A stretch of 64,000 nucleotides of DNA from Bacillus cereus ATCC 14579. Lineage in GTDB: Bacteria; Bacillota; Bacilli; Bacillales; Bacillaceae_G. Of this stretch, positions 17,178-24,747 are shown in pieces. Where the stretch lies: assembly GCF_000007825.1 (NCBI RefSeq), contig NC_004722.1, positions 4,628,501 through 4,692,500 on the forward strand. Direction: 5' to 3'. Every line of letters begins with the position of its first letter. The first letter of the stretch is position 1. The translations under genes were made by a program, and so were the position numbers. The notes beneath the pieces are model-generated. The model did not search any database and was not told the DNA's origin. It worked only from the letters and a program-made list of their open reading frames with translations.

Positions 17178-18617
17178 ATGAGAAAAAAAGTCATGATGTC
17201 TTTAATGTTAATGACGTTTCTTTCTGCGGTAGAAGGAACGATTGTTAGTACAGCAATCCCTCGTATAACGAGTGATTTGTCAGGCGTCGAACTTGTTAGT
17301 TGGGTATATGCAATTTATATGCTTGCAACAGCTGTTTCGACTCCAATATACGGAAAGCTCGCTGATTTATTTGGCCGTAAAAAAGTTTTACTGATCGGAG
17401 CTACAATCTTTTTAGTCGGTTCTGCACTTTGCGGAGTCGTTACATCGATGGAACAATTAATCTTCTTCCGCGCGCTTCAAGGTATCGGTGCTGGTGCTGT
17501 TATGCCAATCACAATGACGATTATTGGAGACTTATATAGCGAAGCGAAAGACCGCGCGAAAGCACAAGGTTGGATGAGTGCCGTTTGGGGTGTATCCGGT
17601 GTTATCGGACCGTTAGTAGGTGGATTTTTAGTTGATTCCCTTTCTTGGCGTTATATTTTCTTCCTAAACGTTCCATTCGGAATTATCGCTTGCTTAATGA
17701 TTGCAATTTACTACAAAGAATCTATTAAACCTGCTAAGCATCATATCGATTATCTTGGTGCAACAGTCTTCTCATTAAGTACAATCGCTCTACTATATGC
17801 ATTATTAACAGGTAGCAGTAAGCAAAACTGGGGAGACATGACAATTATCGGCCTATTAATCTTTGCCGCTATTTCATTTATTATTTTCTTATTCATCGAG
17901 AAGAAATCTCCGGAACCATTAATTCCGCTAGCACTTTTCTCTAACCGTACATTATCTACGATAAATATATTAACTCTTATTGCTGGCGCAATGATTATTA
18001 GTATTACAATGTACCTTCCAATTTGGAGCCAAGGTGTATTAGGGAAAAACGCTACAGAAGCTGGACTTATTTTAATGCCAATTCCTGTTATGTGGACATT
18101 TGGCGCTATTTTCTCTGGTAACTTAGTAGGCAAATTAAAAACGAAACAAATCATTTTACTTGGAGCTAGCATTTTATCAGTCGCTACGTTCTTATTATTT
18201 ACACTATCAACAAATTCACCATCGTTCCTTATTTATGTAGCAGTCGGATTATTCGGCTTAGGAATGGGGCTTGTGACACCGATTTACATGGTAACAATTC
18301 AAGCAGCCGTACCAGCTCATACACGCGGAACAGCTGTTGGTTTAAACACATTTATTAATACATTTAGTCAAACGTTAGGTGCTGCAATATTCGGTACAAT
18401 CTTCAATACGATGATTCACGCACGTGGTATTAAAAATCTTGATCTTGTATCTGGTGGACATGGCGGTACTACAGCAAACGTAGTAACCGAATCGCAATCT
18501 GCATTAGCATCAAGCGTACACGTCATTTATATGAGCACTTTCGTATTAGCAGTATTTACATTAATTATCGCTTGGCTCTTATTAAAGCCAGCTACACAAA
18601 CAAGTGAGCAACAATAA
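17178..18617 (+). CDS. DHA2-family MFS multidrug transporter
   Basis: 479 residues from MRKKVMMSLM, with GTAAGGGG upstream; the longer open frame that overlaps ytfP is not coding. About 14 membrane segments, consistent with EmrB/QacA-type drug:H+ antiporters. Motif A is GKLADLFGRKKVLL, motif C-like is GVSGVIGPLVGGFL, and GLGMGLVTPIYM lies late. The exported compound is unknown. Followed by a bidirectional terminator shared with the convergent ArsR gene. Confidence 0.88.
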   Translation: MRKKVMMSLMLMTFLSAVEGTIVSTAIPRITSDLSGVELVSWVYAIYMLATAVSTPIYGKLADLFGRKKVLLIGATIFLVGSALCGVVTSMEQLIFFRALQGIGAGAVMPITMTIIGDLYSEAKDRAKAQGWMSAVWGVSGVIGPLVGGFLVDSLSWRYIFFLNVPFGIIACLMIAIYYKESIKPAKHHIDYLGATVFSLSTIALLYALLTGSSKQNWGDMTIIGLLIFAAISFIIFLFIEKKSPEPLIPLALFSNRTLSTINILTLIAGAMIISITMYLPIWSQGVLGKNATEAGLILMPIPVMWTFGAIFSGNLVGKLKTKQIILLGASILSVATFLLFTLSTNSPSFLIYVAVGLFGLGMGLVTPIYMVTIQAAVPAHTRGTAVGLNTFINTFSQTLGAAIFGTIFNTMIHARGIKNLDLVSGGHGGTTANVVTESQSALASSVHVIYMSTFVLAVFTLIIAWLLLKPATQTSEQQ

Positions 18618-18648
18618 AAAGGATGACCATTTTGGTCATCCTTTTTAT
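18617..18648. terminator. Bidirectional terminator between the MFS and arsR-like genes
   Basis: AAAAAGGATGACC-atttt-GGTCATCCTTTTT, a perfect dyad serving both convergent genes. Confidence 0.9.
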
Positions 18649-18968
18649 TCTTCATTCTCCACAATATGTTTCAGCATGGATAATTTATTATCCCAAAAAC
18701 GTTCATAATACGAGAGCCATTGTTGTAATTCTTCTAATGGTTCTGGATGCAAACGATATATCTTCTCTCTTCCGCTTTTTCTTCCACTTACTAAATTCGC
18801 TTCCGAAAGAATATGAAGGTGCTTTACAACCGCAGTACGACTCATCGGAAAATGATCCGTTATTTTGGAAATCGGTAACTCTTTGTCACTTAATAACCGT
18901 ATTACTTCTCGGCGGGTTGGATCAGCAATTGCTTGAAATACATCATATTTCGCTGCTGACGAGGACAC
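18645..18968 (-). CDS. ArsR-family winged-helix repressor
   Basis: 107 residues. ArsR HTH in DPTRREVIRLLSDKELPISKI...MSRTAVVKHLHIL; no metal-binding CxC is seen, as in the SdpR-like/AHSA1-linked subgroup. It starts with GTG immediately after the stop of the upstream SRPBCC gene, so the two are coupled. Probably represses its own operon through the sites at 19430-19475. Confidence 0.88.
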   Translation of the reverse strand: MSSSAAKYDVFQAIADPTRREVIRLLSDKELPISKITDHFPMSRTAVVKHLHILSEANLVSGRKSGREKIYRLHPEPLEELQQWLSYYERFWDNKLSMLKHIVENEE

Positions 18969-19400
18969 TTAGCCTTCGACAACCTTTTTCAGTTTTTCAT
19001 TTACAATCGCTACCCAACCACCGCTCATTCTATCGCGAATAATAGAGCTCTTCGCATTTGCTTTCGGAAGAATTTCATCAGGATGTTTCCAGCCGCCGTG
19101 AATTAACGTAAATTCTGTTTTGTTATCTCCTAAGTCTTTCAAATCAAATGAAACAACCCAGCCATCTGTATCCCATGAGAAAGATAAATGGTTTGGTTCA
19201 TCAATTTCTAATACTTTACATGGTGATGGCCCAAATGGTGATTGCACATGAAATTCATGTCCTACCTCTAATACAAAATCATTTGGCATAAACCATGACG
19301 CAATCCCTTCTGCAGTTGATACTACACTCCATACCTTTTGAATAGACGCGTTAAAAACGATTGTTTGTTTAATATCATTTAATGTATTTTGTTGTTCCAT
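18969..19400 (-). CDS. SRPBCC/AHSA1-domain protein
   Basis: 143 residues from MEQQNTLNDI (AAAGGAG 7 bp upstream). START-like AHSA1 fold: VWSVVSTAEGIASWFMPNDF near the start and a WxxGGW-like end (MSGGWVAIVNEKLKKVV). Such proteins bind small hydrophobic ligands; the ligand here is unknown. First gene of a two-gene operon with an ArsR repressor, a common pairing in Bacillus. Confidence 0.85.
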   Translation of the reverse strand: MEQQNTLNDIKQTIVFNASIQKVWSVVSTAEGIASWFMPNDFVLEVGHEFHVQSPFGPSPCKVLEIDEPNHLSFSWDTDGWVVSFDLKDLGDNKTEFTLIHGGWKHPDEILPKANAKSSIIRDRMSGGWVAIVNEKLKKVVEG

Positions 19401-19429
19401 TTTCATTCTCCTTTACTCGGCGTTACAAC

Positions 19430-19475
19430 ATAACACCTTTTGGTTATACTTCGATAATATAACACCTTTTAGTTT
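19430..19475 (-). promoter_or_regulatory. Twin operator for the SRPBCC-ArsR operon
   Basis: ATAACACCTTTTGGTTAT (19430-19447, an imperfect palindrome) and ATAACACCTTTTAGTTT (19459-19475) are direct repeats 29 bp apart. They flank a TATATTAT-like -10 on the minus strand, 30-75 bp upstream of the operon start. The layout suits ArsR autorepression; the binding is inferred. Confidence 0.65.
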
Positions 19476-19499
19476 CATGTCAACGCTAATTCTTTTACT

Positions 19500-19516
19500 G
19501 TTGAGAAATTCTCAAC
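19500..19516. promoter_or_regulatory. Palindrome GTTGAGA-AAT-TCTCAAC
   Basis: Perfect 7-bp arms with a 3-bp centre, about 100 bp upstream of the SRPBCC gene. Possible operator for an unknown regulator. Confidence 0.35.
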
Positions 19517-19588
19517 ATTTTTTCAACAGGACAAACACCCTCTTAGCATTTCCTCATAATATACTCACAAAGGCAATACAAAATAAAA

Positions 19589-19631
19589 ACTTCTTTCAAC
19601 ATGAAACTCCATCATTCATCTTGAAAGAAGC
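19589..19631 (-). terminator. Minus-strand terminator-like hairpin with no assigned gene
   Basis: On the minus strand CTTCTTTCAA...TTGAAAGAAG then TTTTTATTTT. No recognised gene on this strand ends here; only a 38-codon frame lies upstream of it. Confidence 0.6.
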
Positions 19632-19726
19632 GCCTTACTTATATCATGCGTACTTCGTCTCTCCTCCTTCCCTCAAGGGACAATACGCGAGATATGACAA
19701 AGTCAGAAGGAATATGCCCACCATTT

Positions 19727-19796
19727 GAGTAGGTAGTTATTTCTCTTCTCCTCAACATTTCCTCAGGAGCGAAATGACTACCGACTCACTTTTTTC
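19727..19796 (+). ncRNA. Long hairpin with T-run; possible attenuator or small-RNA terminator
   Basis: TGAGTAGGTAGTTATTTC pairs with GAAATGACTACCGACTCA (16 of 18 positions Watson-Crick), with an inner CTCCT...AGGAG stem, followed by CTTTTTTC. It ends 29 bp before the small CxxC protein gene. It may end a short leader or small RNA, or act as an attenuator. No known riboswitch motif was recognised. Confidence 0.5.
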
Positions 19797-19824
19797 AAAC
19801 AAAAATAAAAAGGGGATGAAAGCT

Positions 19825-20052
19825 ATGTTCTATTGTATTAACTGCTCTGATATTCACCATGAAAAACATCCAAATGATAAAGTATTCAAAAACGGTTTTT
19901 ATATTGATCCATTTTTAGGTGATCGTTATCACCTTGGTATGTGTAAAGATGCCCAAAACCATGAAACAGGGGAGCCTCTTTTAACGACAAAGAAATTAGG
20001 CACAACCCAATCTATTATGAACGTATTACCGACACATGTTGTCCCAACATAA
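19825..20052 (+). CDS. Small CxxC protein, unknown function
   Basis: 75 residues from MFYCINCSDIHHE; AAAAGGGG lies 9 bp upstream of this ATG, and other ATGs further up are possible. One CxxC near the N-terminus and a third Cys (LGMCKDA) suggest a metal or redox site. It may belong to DUF3973, but that is from memory. Followed by a strong terminator. Confidence 0.65.
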   Translation: MFYCINCSDIHHEKHPNDKVFKNGFYIDPFLGDRYHLGMCKDAQNHETGEPLLTTKKLGTTQSIMNVLPTHVVPT

Positions 20053-20057
20053 AACAT

Positions 20058-20090
20058 AAAAAAAGAGCTGGGTGAGCCAGCTCTTTTTTA
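20058..20090. terminator. Bidirectional terminator
   Basis: AAAAAAAGAGCTGG-gtgag-CCAGCTCTTTTTT between the CxxC gene and convergent cse60. Confidence 0.88.
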
Positions 20091-20270
20091 TGCTTTATAA
20101 ACGATCATTGCTGAAAAACAATAAATTTGGTTTTCATCGTCGTTAATAGAAACACCAACTTGATACTTAATATCTACAAAGTTGCTATCATCAATCTTTT
20201 TCAAAAACACATTCACAGCGTCTTCTAAGTCTTTTTCGTGACTTTCATCAAATACTTTCACACGAATCAT
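20088..20270 (-). CDS. cse60: Sporulation protein Cse60
   Basis: 60 residues, the exact length of B. subtilis Cse60, with the typical MIRVKVFDESHEKDLE start and QIYCFSAMIVYK end. The B. subtilis gene is a sigma-E-controlled mother-cell gene of unknown function. It starts 1 bp after the stop of the 78-residue gene upstream, so the two form an operon. Confidence 0.85.
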   Translation of the reverse strand: MIRVKVFDESHEKDLEDAVNVFLKKIDDSNFVDIKYQVGVSINDDENQIYCFSAMIVYKA

Positions 20271-20271
20271 G

Positions 20272-20508
20272 TTAACACCGTCCTAGATCGCAGCCCTCGG
20301 CCGCTTGATTATTGCCACGGTGCGTATCTATGATGCGATAAAACTTTCCATTCTCATATATATATCCGTCTTCTAACACATATTCTTTATCTTCAGTATA
20401 GACATAAAACTTACCTATCATAAATTTACTCGTATATAATTCCAAATAATTTTGTCTAAATTTAGCTACAACTTTATTTGTAATATCAATTTTTATTGTG
20501 CGCCCCAC
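20272..20508 (-). CDS. Hypothetical 78-residue protein, cse60 operon
   Basis: 78 residues, beta-rich pattern (KFMIGKFYVYTEDKEYVLEDGYIYENGKFYRII), ending in EGCDLGRC with two cysteines. No family recognised. GGAGGGAGAGAAGG upstream supports the ATG. Directly upstream of cse60 behind a sigma-E-like promoter, so a mother-cell role is inferred. Confidence 0.7.
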   Translation of the reverse strand: MGRTIKIDITNKVVAKFRQNYLELYTSKFMIGKFYVYTEDKEYVLEDGYIYENGKFYRIIDTHRGNNQAAEGCDLGRC

Positions 20509-20563
20509 CTTCTCTCCCTCCTTTGCAAAGAACGGATTTAGGTATATTGTATTAGCGCTTTTA

Positions 20564-20594
20564 CATTTTATGCTTAAAAATAAGTGGATATGCC
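20564..20594 (-). promoter_or_regulatory. Putative sigma-E promoter for the cse60 operon
   Basis: On the minus strand GCATATC - 14 bp - CATAAAAT, close to the sigma-E consensus (KMATATT, 13-15 bp, CATACAHT). Confidence 0.55.
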
Positions 20595-20716
20595 TTCTTT
20601 CTTCACCTGTACTATTTTTCTAAAAAAATCACGATAAATAAGGTCCCAAAAAAAAAGCATAAAAAAGCACTTTATCTTATTGACTCGAATATAAATATTA
20701 TGTTATTATATAAAAT

Positions 20717-20745
20717 TTGACATTTTTACATACGTATGCTATCAT
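20717..20745 (+). promoter_or_regulatory. Sigma-A promoter for the CarD-like gene
   Basis: TTGACA - 17 bp - TATCAT, 34 bp upstream of the proposed start codon. Confidence 0.8.
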
Positions 20746-20778
20746 TAAAAGTGGTTACCACATATGGAGGTGGATGAT

Positions 20779-21258
20779 TTGTTTCAAATTGGTGATAAAA
20801 TCGTTTATCCAATGCACGGTGCAGGAATCATCGAAGCAATTGAAGAGAAAGAAATATTAGGTACTTCACGTCAATATTGTGTGATACGCATCATTAGTAA
20901 AGATATGCAAGTAATGCTTCCGATGGATCAATTAAAAAAATCAGGTATTCGTTATATCGTTGATCGAGGTACGTTAGATGATATACTTCTTGAATTTCAA
21001 AACGGGGAGTCAGACCCATCACTCTCATGGAAACAAAGATATACAATGAATATGGAAAAAATGAAAAACGGCAATTTACAAGATAGCGCAGAAGTTGTTC
21101 GGGATTTACTTCGCCGCAATAAAGAGAGAACTTTAAATGCGAGTGAAAAACAAATGCTAGATAACGCCCGAAAAATGATGATCAGTGAAGTTGCACTCGT
21201 ACAAAATGTTTCTGAACATCAAGCAACAGAATTTCTTCAAGATACAATTAATCACTAA
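20779..21258 (+). CDS. CarD/TRCF-domain transcription factor
   Basis: About 159 residues from a TTG (MFQIGDKIVYPMHGAG). TTG is preferred over the ATG five codons upstream because GGAGGTG lies between them at ideal spacing. An N-terminal RNA-polymerase-interacting CarD_CdnL_TRCF domain (~1-65) is followed by an alpha-helical C-terminal half (LSWKQRYTMNMEKMKNGNLQDSAEVVRDL). It is expected to bind RNAP beta and stabilise open complexes. Monocistronic, with a clear sigma-A promoter. Confidence 0.87.
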   Translation: MFQIGDKIVYPMHGAGIIEAIEEKEILGTSRQYCVIRIISKDMQVMLPMDQLKKSGIRYIVDRGTLDDILLEFQNGESDPSLSWKQRYTMNMEKMKNGNLQDSAEVVRDLLRRNKERTLNASEKQMLDNARKMMISEVALVQNVSEHQATEFLQDTINH

Positions 21259-21260
21259 AT

Positions 21261-21288
21261 TTAAAATAGCCGGCCGCTATTTTTTTTT
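21261..21288 (+). terminator. Terminator after the CarD-like gene
   Basis: ATAGC-CGGCC-GCTAT followed by a run of eight or more T. Confidence 0.8.
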
Positions 21289-21290
21289 GT

Positions 21291-21329
21291 AAAAAAAGGA
21301 CGAAGAGTTTTATCTCTTCGTCCTTTTTT
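21291..21329. terminator. Bidirectional terminator before gdh
   Basis: AAAAAAAGGACGAAGA-gtttta-TCTTCGTCCTTTTTT, serving gdh on the minus strand. Confidence 0.85.
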
Positions 21330-21330
21330 A

Positions 21331-22116
21331 TTACCCACGCCCAGCTTGAAACGATGGATATAACGTCATTCCACCATCTGCAAATAGCGTAATGCCCGTT
21401 ACATAACTCGCCTCTGAAGAAGCGAGCCAAGTTGCTACTGCTGCAATTTCTTCAGGGTTTCCAATATAGCCCATCGGTATCATACTTTCTACGTCAGCAC
21501 GTTTTTTAGGATCAGCAAACTTTTCTGCATTAATCGGGGTATTAATTGCACCTGGTCCAATATTATTTACTCGAATACCTTTTGGCGCATATTCTAGCGC
21601 TAACGTTTCTGTCATCAGTTTAATACCACCCTTACTCGCTGCATAGTGCACAAATAGTGGCCACGGAATTTTCTCATGAACACTAGACATATTAATGACA
21701 GAACCTTTAATATCATGTTCTACAAAATATTTAATCGCTTCACGACTTCCTAAAAAAGCACCTGTTAAATTTGTATTAATTACCCTATTCCAATCTTCAA
21801 GCGGCATTTCATGCGACGGTACCGCGTTTTCTATCCCTGCATTATTAATCATAACGTCAAGCGTACCAAACTCTTTCACAGCAGATTGAATGAGATTCAC
21901 AACATCTGATTCGACGGTTACATCACCTTTTACAGCAATCGCTTCGCCGCCTACCTTTTTAATTTCTTCTAACACATCATTCGCTTCTGATTCTCGTGAG
22001 CGATAATTAATAACCACTTTCGCTTTTTCCTTAGCAAACCTCACTCCCATCGCTCTTCCAAGACCAGTTGCTGATCCTGTAATAACGACAACTTTCCCTG
22101 CTAAATCACTATACAT
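21331..22116 (-). CDS. gdh: Glucose 1-dehydrogenase (SDR)
   Basis: 261 residues from MYSDLAGKVVVITG (AAAGGAGG 7 bp upstream), the length of Bacillus glucose dehydrogenases. SDR motifs: TGSATGLGRAMG cofactor loop, NNAG, catalytic Ser in NMSSVHE and YAASKGG. It oxidises glucose to gluconolactone with NAD(P)+. Downstream of glcU as in B. subtilis, where the pair is forespore-expressed and used after germination. Confidence 0.93.
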   Translation of the reverse strand: MYSDLAGKVVVITGSATGLGRAMGVRFAKEKAKVVINYRSRESEANDVLEEIKKVGGEAIAVKGDVTVESDVVNLIQSAVKEFGTLDVMINNAGIENAVPSHEMPLEDWNRVINTNLTGAFLGSREAIKYFVEHDIKGSVINMSSVHEKIPWPLFVHYAASKGGIKLMTETLALEYAPKGIRVNNIGPGAINTPINAEKFADPKKRADVESMIPMGYIGNPEEIAAVATWLASSEASYVTGITLFADGGMTLYPSFQAGRG

Positions 22117-22129
22117 TTCCATACCTCCT

Positions 22130-22987
22130 TTAACTTTTGGCTATACCTAACATAATTCCGGCTGCGATAATAAAAACAATACCGACAACGATACCCGTTA
22201 ATTGACGTTTCGTTTTCTTTTCACCTAATATAAGGATCCCACCAAGCGTGGAAATAATAATTCCCATTTGCGATAGCGAGAAACTTGTTGCGACTCCAAC
22301 ACGCGGCTGCGAAATGAATAAAAACATATTTCCAGCTGCCCAAATTAATCCTGGAATAATATTTCGGATTGCATATTTATTAAATGGATGATGTTTAAAG
22401 GTAAGCAAAATCCCACCTAACACCATACCAACTGCTTGTGGCAACAAAGCTGACCAACCATCTACGTTAAATAGTCTAATCACTACTACGTAAACTAAAT
22501 AGCCGACTGTTGAAATTAATAAAATTACGATACCTCTTTTAAAGTTTGCTGCTTGCTCTGCATTCTTTTCTTCTTCACTTTGAAGCGATGTTAAAATAAC
22601 ACCGATAATAATACAAACGAGCGCTAAAATCCCAAGGACGACCGATATTGTCGTGGACCATTCATGAAATACGATAACGCCAAATAAAGTCGTCGCGACT
22701 AATTGAAGGCCTGTTGAAATTGGCATCGTCCTCGAAACACCCATTAAATCAATACTTTTCAATTGATTTGCCTGACCAAGCGCCCAAAATAAACCTGACA
22801 CAACTCCAACTCCGATAACGGTAGGTGTTAATACTGGCTTCATAAAAATATAAACAACAATTGAGAAAATAAGTGCTCCAAACGTTGTTCCGAGCGTTTG
22901 ACTATACGGTCCCCCGCCCAGTTTTACGTTAAATAGCACAATACTTCCCCAAAATATAGCTGGTAAAATCGCTAAAAATATATCCAT
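22130..22987 (-). CDS. glcU: Glucose uptake protein GlcU
   Basis: 285 residues, about 10 membrane helices, GRP/DMT sugar-transporter family (FWGSIVLFNVKLGGGPYSQ; LGEKKTKRQLTGIVVG). It is a proton-linked glucose permease. It ends 13 bp before gdh and shares its operon; the ATG follows a GTG that opens the frame. The DUF3888 gene lies 35 bp upstream on the same strand and may be co-transcribed. Confidence 0.9.
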   Translation of the reverse strand: MDIFLAILPAIFWGSIVLFNVKLGGGPYSQTLGTTFGALIFSIVVYIFMKPVLTPTVIGVGVVSGLFWALGQANQLKSIDLMGVSRTMPISTGLQLVATTLFGVIVFHEWSTTISVVLGILALVCIIIGVILTSLQSEEEKNAEQAANFKRGIVILLISTVGYLVYVVVIRLFNVDGWSALLPQAVGMVLGGILLTFKHHPFNKYAIRNIIPGLIWAAGNMFLFISQPRVGVATSFSLSQMGIIISTLGGILILGEKKTKRQLTGIVVGIVFIIAAGIMLGIAKS

Positions 22988-23022
22988 CACTCATTACCTT
23001 TCTTTACTAAATGCATAGGTTA

Positions 23023-23442
23023 TCACTCTAAGTCATTAGAGTGAGCTTTTATTTTTTCTTTTTCCCGTTCACAAACTTTTTCTGCAATAGCGTCAGAAAC
23101 ATTCTTTTCTCGCTCCACTTTCTTTATCTTTACGTGATCTAAATGGTCTTCCAAAGTAAGCGTAACTCTATCGTTCGGGGGATTATGCGCTCCTTGAAAT
23201 GTAAGAAATTGTAGCTTCACTTCATACCTAGGAACAAATTCATCTTTCTTGCCGAGACGCTTTATATTTATAACTGAAGCACATTCATATTGATCTTCTT
23301 TCACTTGTCTAATAACTGAATAGTACCTATTTGATAATGCACTCTCTAAAAGCTGTTCTCTTGATTCTTTCGCGAAAGAATCACTTGGAGAAGAGAAAAA
23401 AGACGCACATAGCATTGTCATAACTACACATATTTTTTTCAT
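23023..23442 (-). CDS. Secreted DUF3888-like protein
   Basis: 139 residues with an N-terminal signal peptide (MKKICVVMTMLCASFF...SFA-KES). The mature part is charged and resembles DUF3888 (ESALSNRYYSVIRQ; FVPRYEVKLQFLTFQGAHNPPNDRVTLTL). Function unknown. Two cysteines in the mature protein. It sits upstream of glcU-gdh, hinting at forespore expression, but no convincing sigma-G site was found. Confidence 0.72.
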   Translation of the reverse strand: MKKICVVMTMLCASFFSSPSDSFAKESREQLLESALSNRYYSVIRQVKEDQYECASVINIKRLGKKDEFVPRYEVKLQFLTFQGAHNPPNDRVTLTLEDHLDHVKIKKVEREKNVSDAIAEKVCEREKEKIKAHSNDLE

Positions 23443-23486
23443 AATTCCCTCCTTGTTCTATAGATTAGTGTTCTCAAAACTGCCAT

Positions 23487-23524
23487 AAAAAAACGACTTT
23501 CCCTATATAGGAAAGTCGTTTTAA
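23487..23524. terminator. Terminator after moaD
   Basis: AAAAAAACGACTTTCC-ctata-TAGGAAAGTCGTTTT; also insulates the DUF3888 gene. Confidence 0.85.
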
Positions 23525-23535
23525 TGAATCCAATA

Positions 23536-23769
23536 TTAACCACCGCTCACTGGTGGGATTAGTGCAACAACATCACCAGATTGGACCCTGTCATCTTCAT
23601 TTGCATATTCTTCATTAATCGCAACCATAATTGGCTCTGAAACTGGTACATTATATTCGTTCGCAACAACATCTTTTAACTGTGCAACCGTAATATTTTC
23701 TTTCTCTATTTGTAATTCACTTGTCCCTGCTTCTTCTTGCAAGTGCGCAAATAACAATACTCGAATCAT
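23536..23769 (-). CDS. moaD: Molybdopterin synthase small subunit MoaD
   Basis: 77 residues, ubiquitin-like, ending in PPVSGG; the terminal GG is thiocarboxylated and supplies sulfur for molybdopterin. Last gene of moeA-mobB-moaE-moaD. Its ATG lies 2 bp after the stop codon that intact moaE would have, so the two are normally coupled. Confidence 0.93.
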   Translation of the reverse strand: MIRVLLFAHLQEEAGTSELQIEKENITVAQLKDVVANEYNVPVSEPIMVAINEEYANEDDRVQSGDVVALIPPVSGG

Positions 23770-23771
23770 AC

Positions 23772-24235
23772 TTATAGCTCCTTCCCAGGCTCTCCCGCCG
23801 GATATGGTGTTTTTTCTAATTGATCACCAATCCATGAGTCACCATCTTCCCAAAACTCTTTTTCCAAATCGGAACAATTTGTTTTATGCGTTCCATAATA
23901 TATTCGTTCGCTTCATAAGCCGCTTTACGGTGTGGTGTTGAAACAGCAACAACAACCGCTATATCAGAAATTTGCAACGTACCGATGCGATGTGTAATCG
24001 CAACGTGTGTACCTGGCCATTTCTCTTTCACTTCTAATCCGATTTTCTCTAGCATCTTTTCTGCCATCGTTTTATAAGCGACATATTCTAAGTATAATGT
24101 ACGACGCCCTTTCGTAAACTCTCTAACCGTTCCAATAAATGTTGTAACAGCACCGCATTCACGTCGAATTACTTTCTTCGTTACCTCTTCAATCGAGATT
24201 TCTGTATCAATTACTTCATAATATGTATTTGTCAT
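23772..24235 (-). pseudogene. moaE: Molybdopterin synthase large subunit MoaE, frameshifted near the C-terminus
   Basis: The first ~131 codons are normal MoaE (TFIGTVREFTKGR, HRIGTLQISDIAVVVAVSTPHR, ERIKQIVPIWKK). The frame then reads SFGKMVTHGLVIN and stops at 23816. With one more A in the A-run at 23859-23863 it would read EFWEDGDSWIGDQLEKTPYP and end at 23772, next to moaD. The MoaE lysines equivalent to E. coli K119/K126 appear retained, but the C-terminal tail near the active site is replaced. Either real damage to cofactor synthesis or a one-base error. Confidence 0.85.
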
Positions 24236-24747
24236 TTCGCACTCCTAACCGTTTGTAAAAACCAGTCTATGTACAACTCTTCTTCTGTTATATGAAATAC
24301 TTTATATTCTTCTCGTATATTTACTGGGACATCATACCACGTAATAACCGCCACTATATTTTCTACTTTATGTAAAAGCTCAGCATCTTCCGCAGAACGA
24401 AGTAACACTACTTTCGGGTAGTTCTCTTTTTTATAGCCCTCTATTAAAATTGTATCCACTTTAAAAAACTCATATAAGCGAATAATTTCTTGCAAGGACC
24501 ATTTCTTTCTTAGTGAAGAAAGTGAAAGTAATCCAGCACCTTCTACACTACTTACGACAGCACCAGCTTTACGGTGTCGTTCGCTATCTTTTTGCGCTAC
24601 TTCTGGAAAACCTCCGTGCCCGTGATGTTTAATTGTAGCAACTTTCATTTCGCTTTCGGCTAATGCATGCACAATTTTCTCTACAAGTGTCGTTTTTCCG
24701 CTATTTTGATACCCTACTATTTGTAAGATTGAAGGGGCTTCGCCCAT
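24232..24747 (-). CDS. mobB: Molybdopterin-guanine dinucleotide biosynthesis protein MobB
   Basis: About 171 residues. P-loop GTPase: GYQNSGKTTL Walker A near the N-terminus, KHHGHGGFP and LIEGYKKENYPKVVL typical of MobB. Accessory to MobA in making guanine dinucleotide cofactor. It overlaps the moeA 3' end and moaE start (4 bp). The start may be ATG 24747 or the GTG two codons before. Confidence 0.9.
   Translation of the reverse strand: MGEAPSILQIVGYQNSGKTTLVEKIVHALAESEMKVATIKHHGHGGFPEVAQKDSERHRKAGAVVSSVEGAGLLSLSSLRKKWSLQEIIRLYEFFKVDTILIEGYKKENYPKVVLLRSAEDAELLHKVENIVAVITWYDVPVNIREEYKVFHITEEELYIDWFLQTVRSAK

Noticed and set aside
19477..19728. 83-codon plus-strand frame
   Set aside because: Spans hairpins, with no ribosome site or family resemblance.
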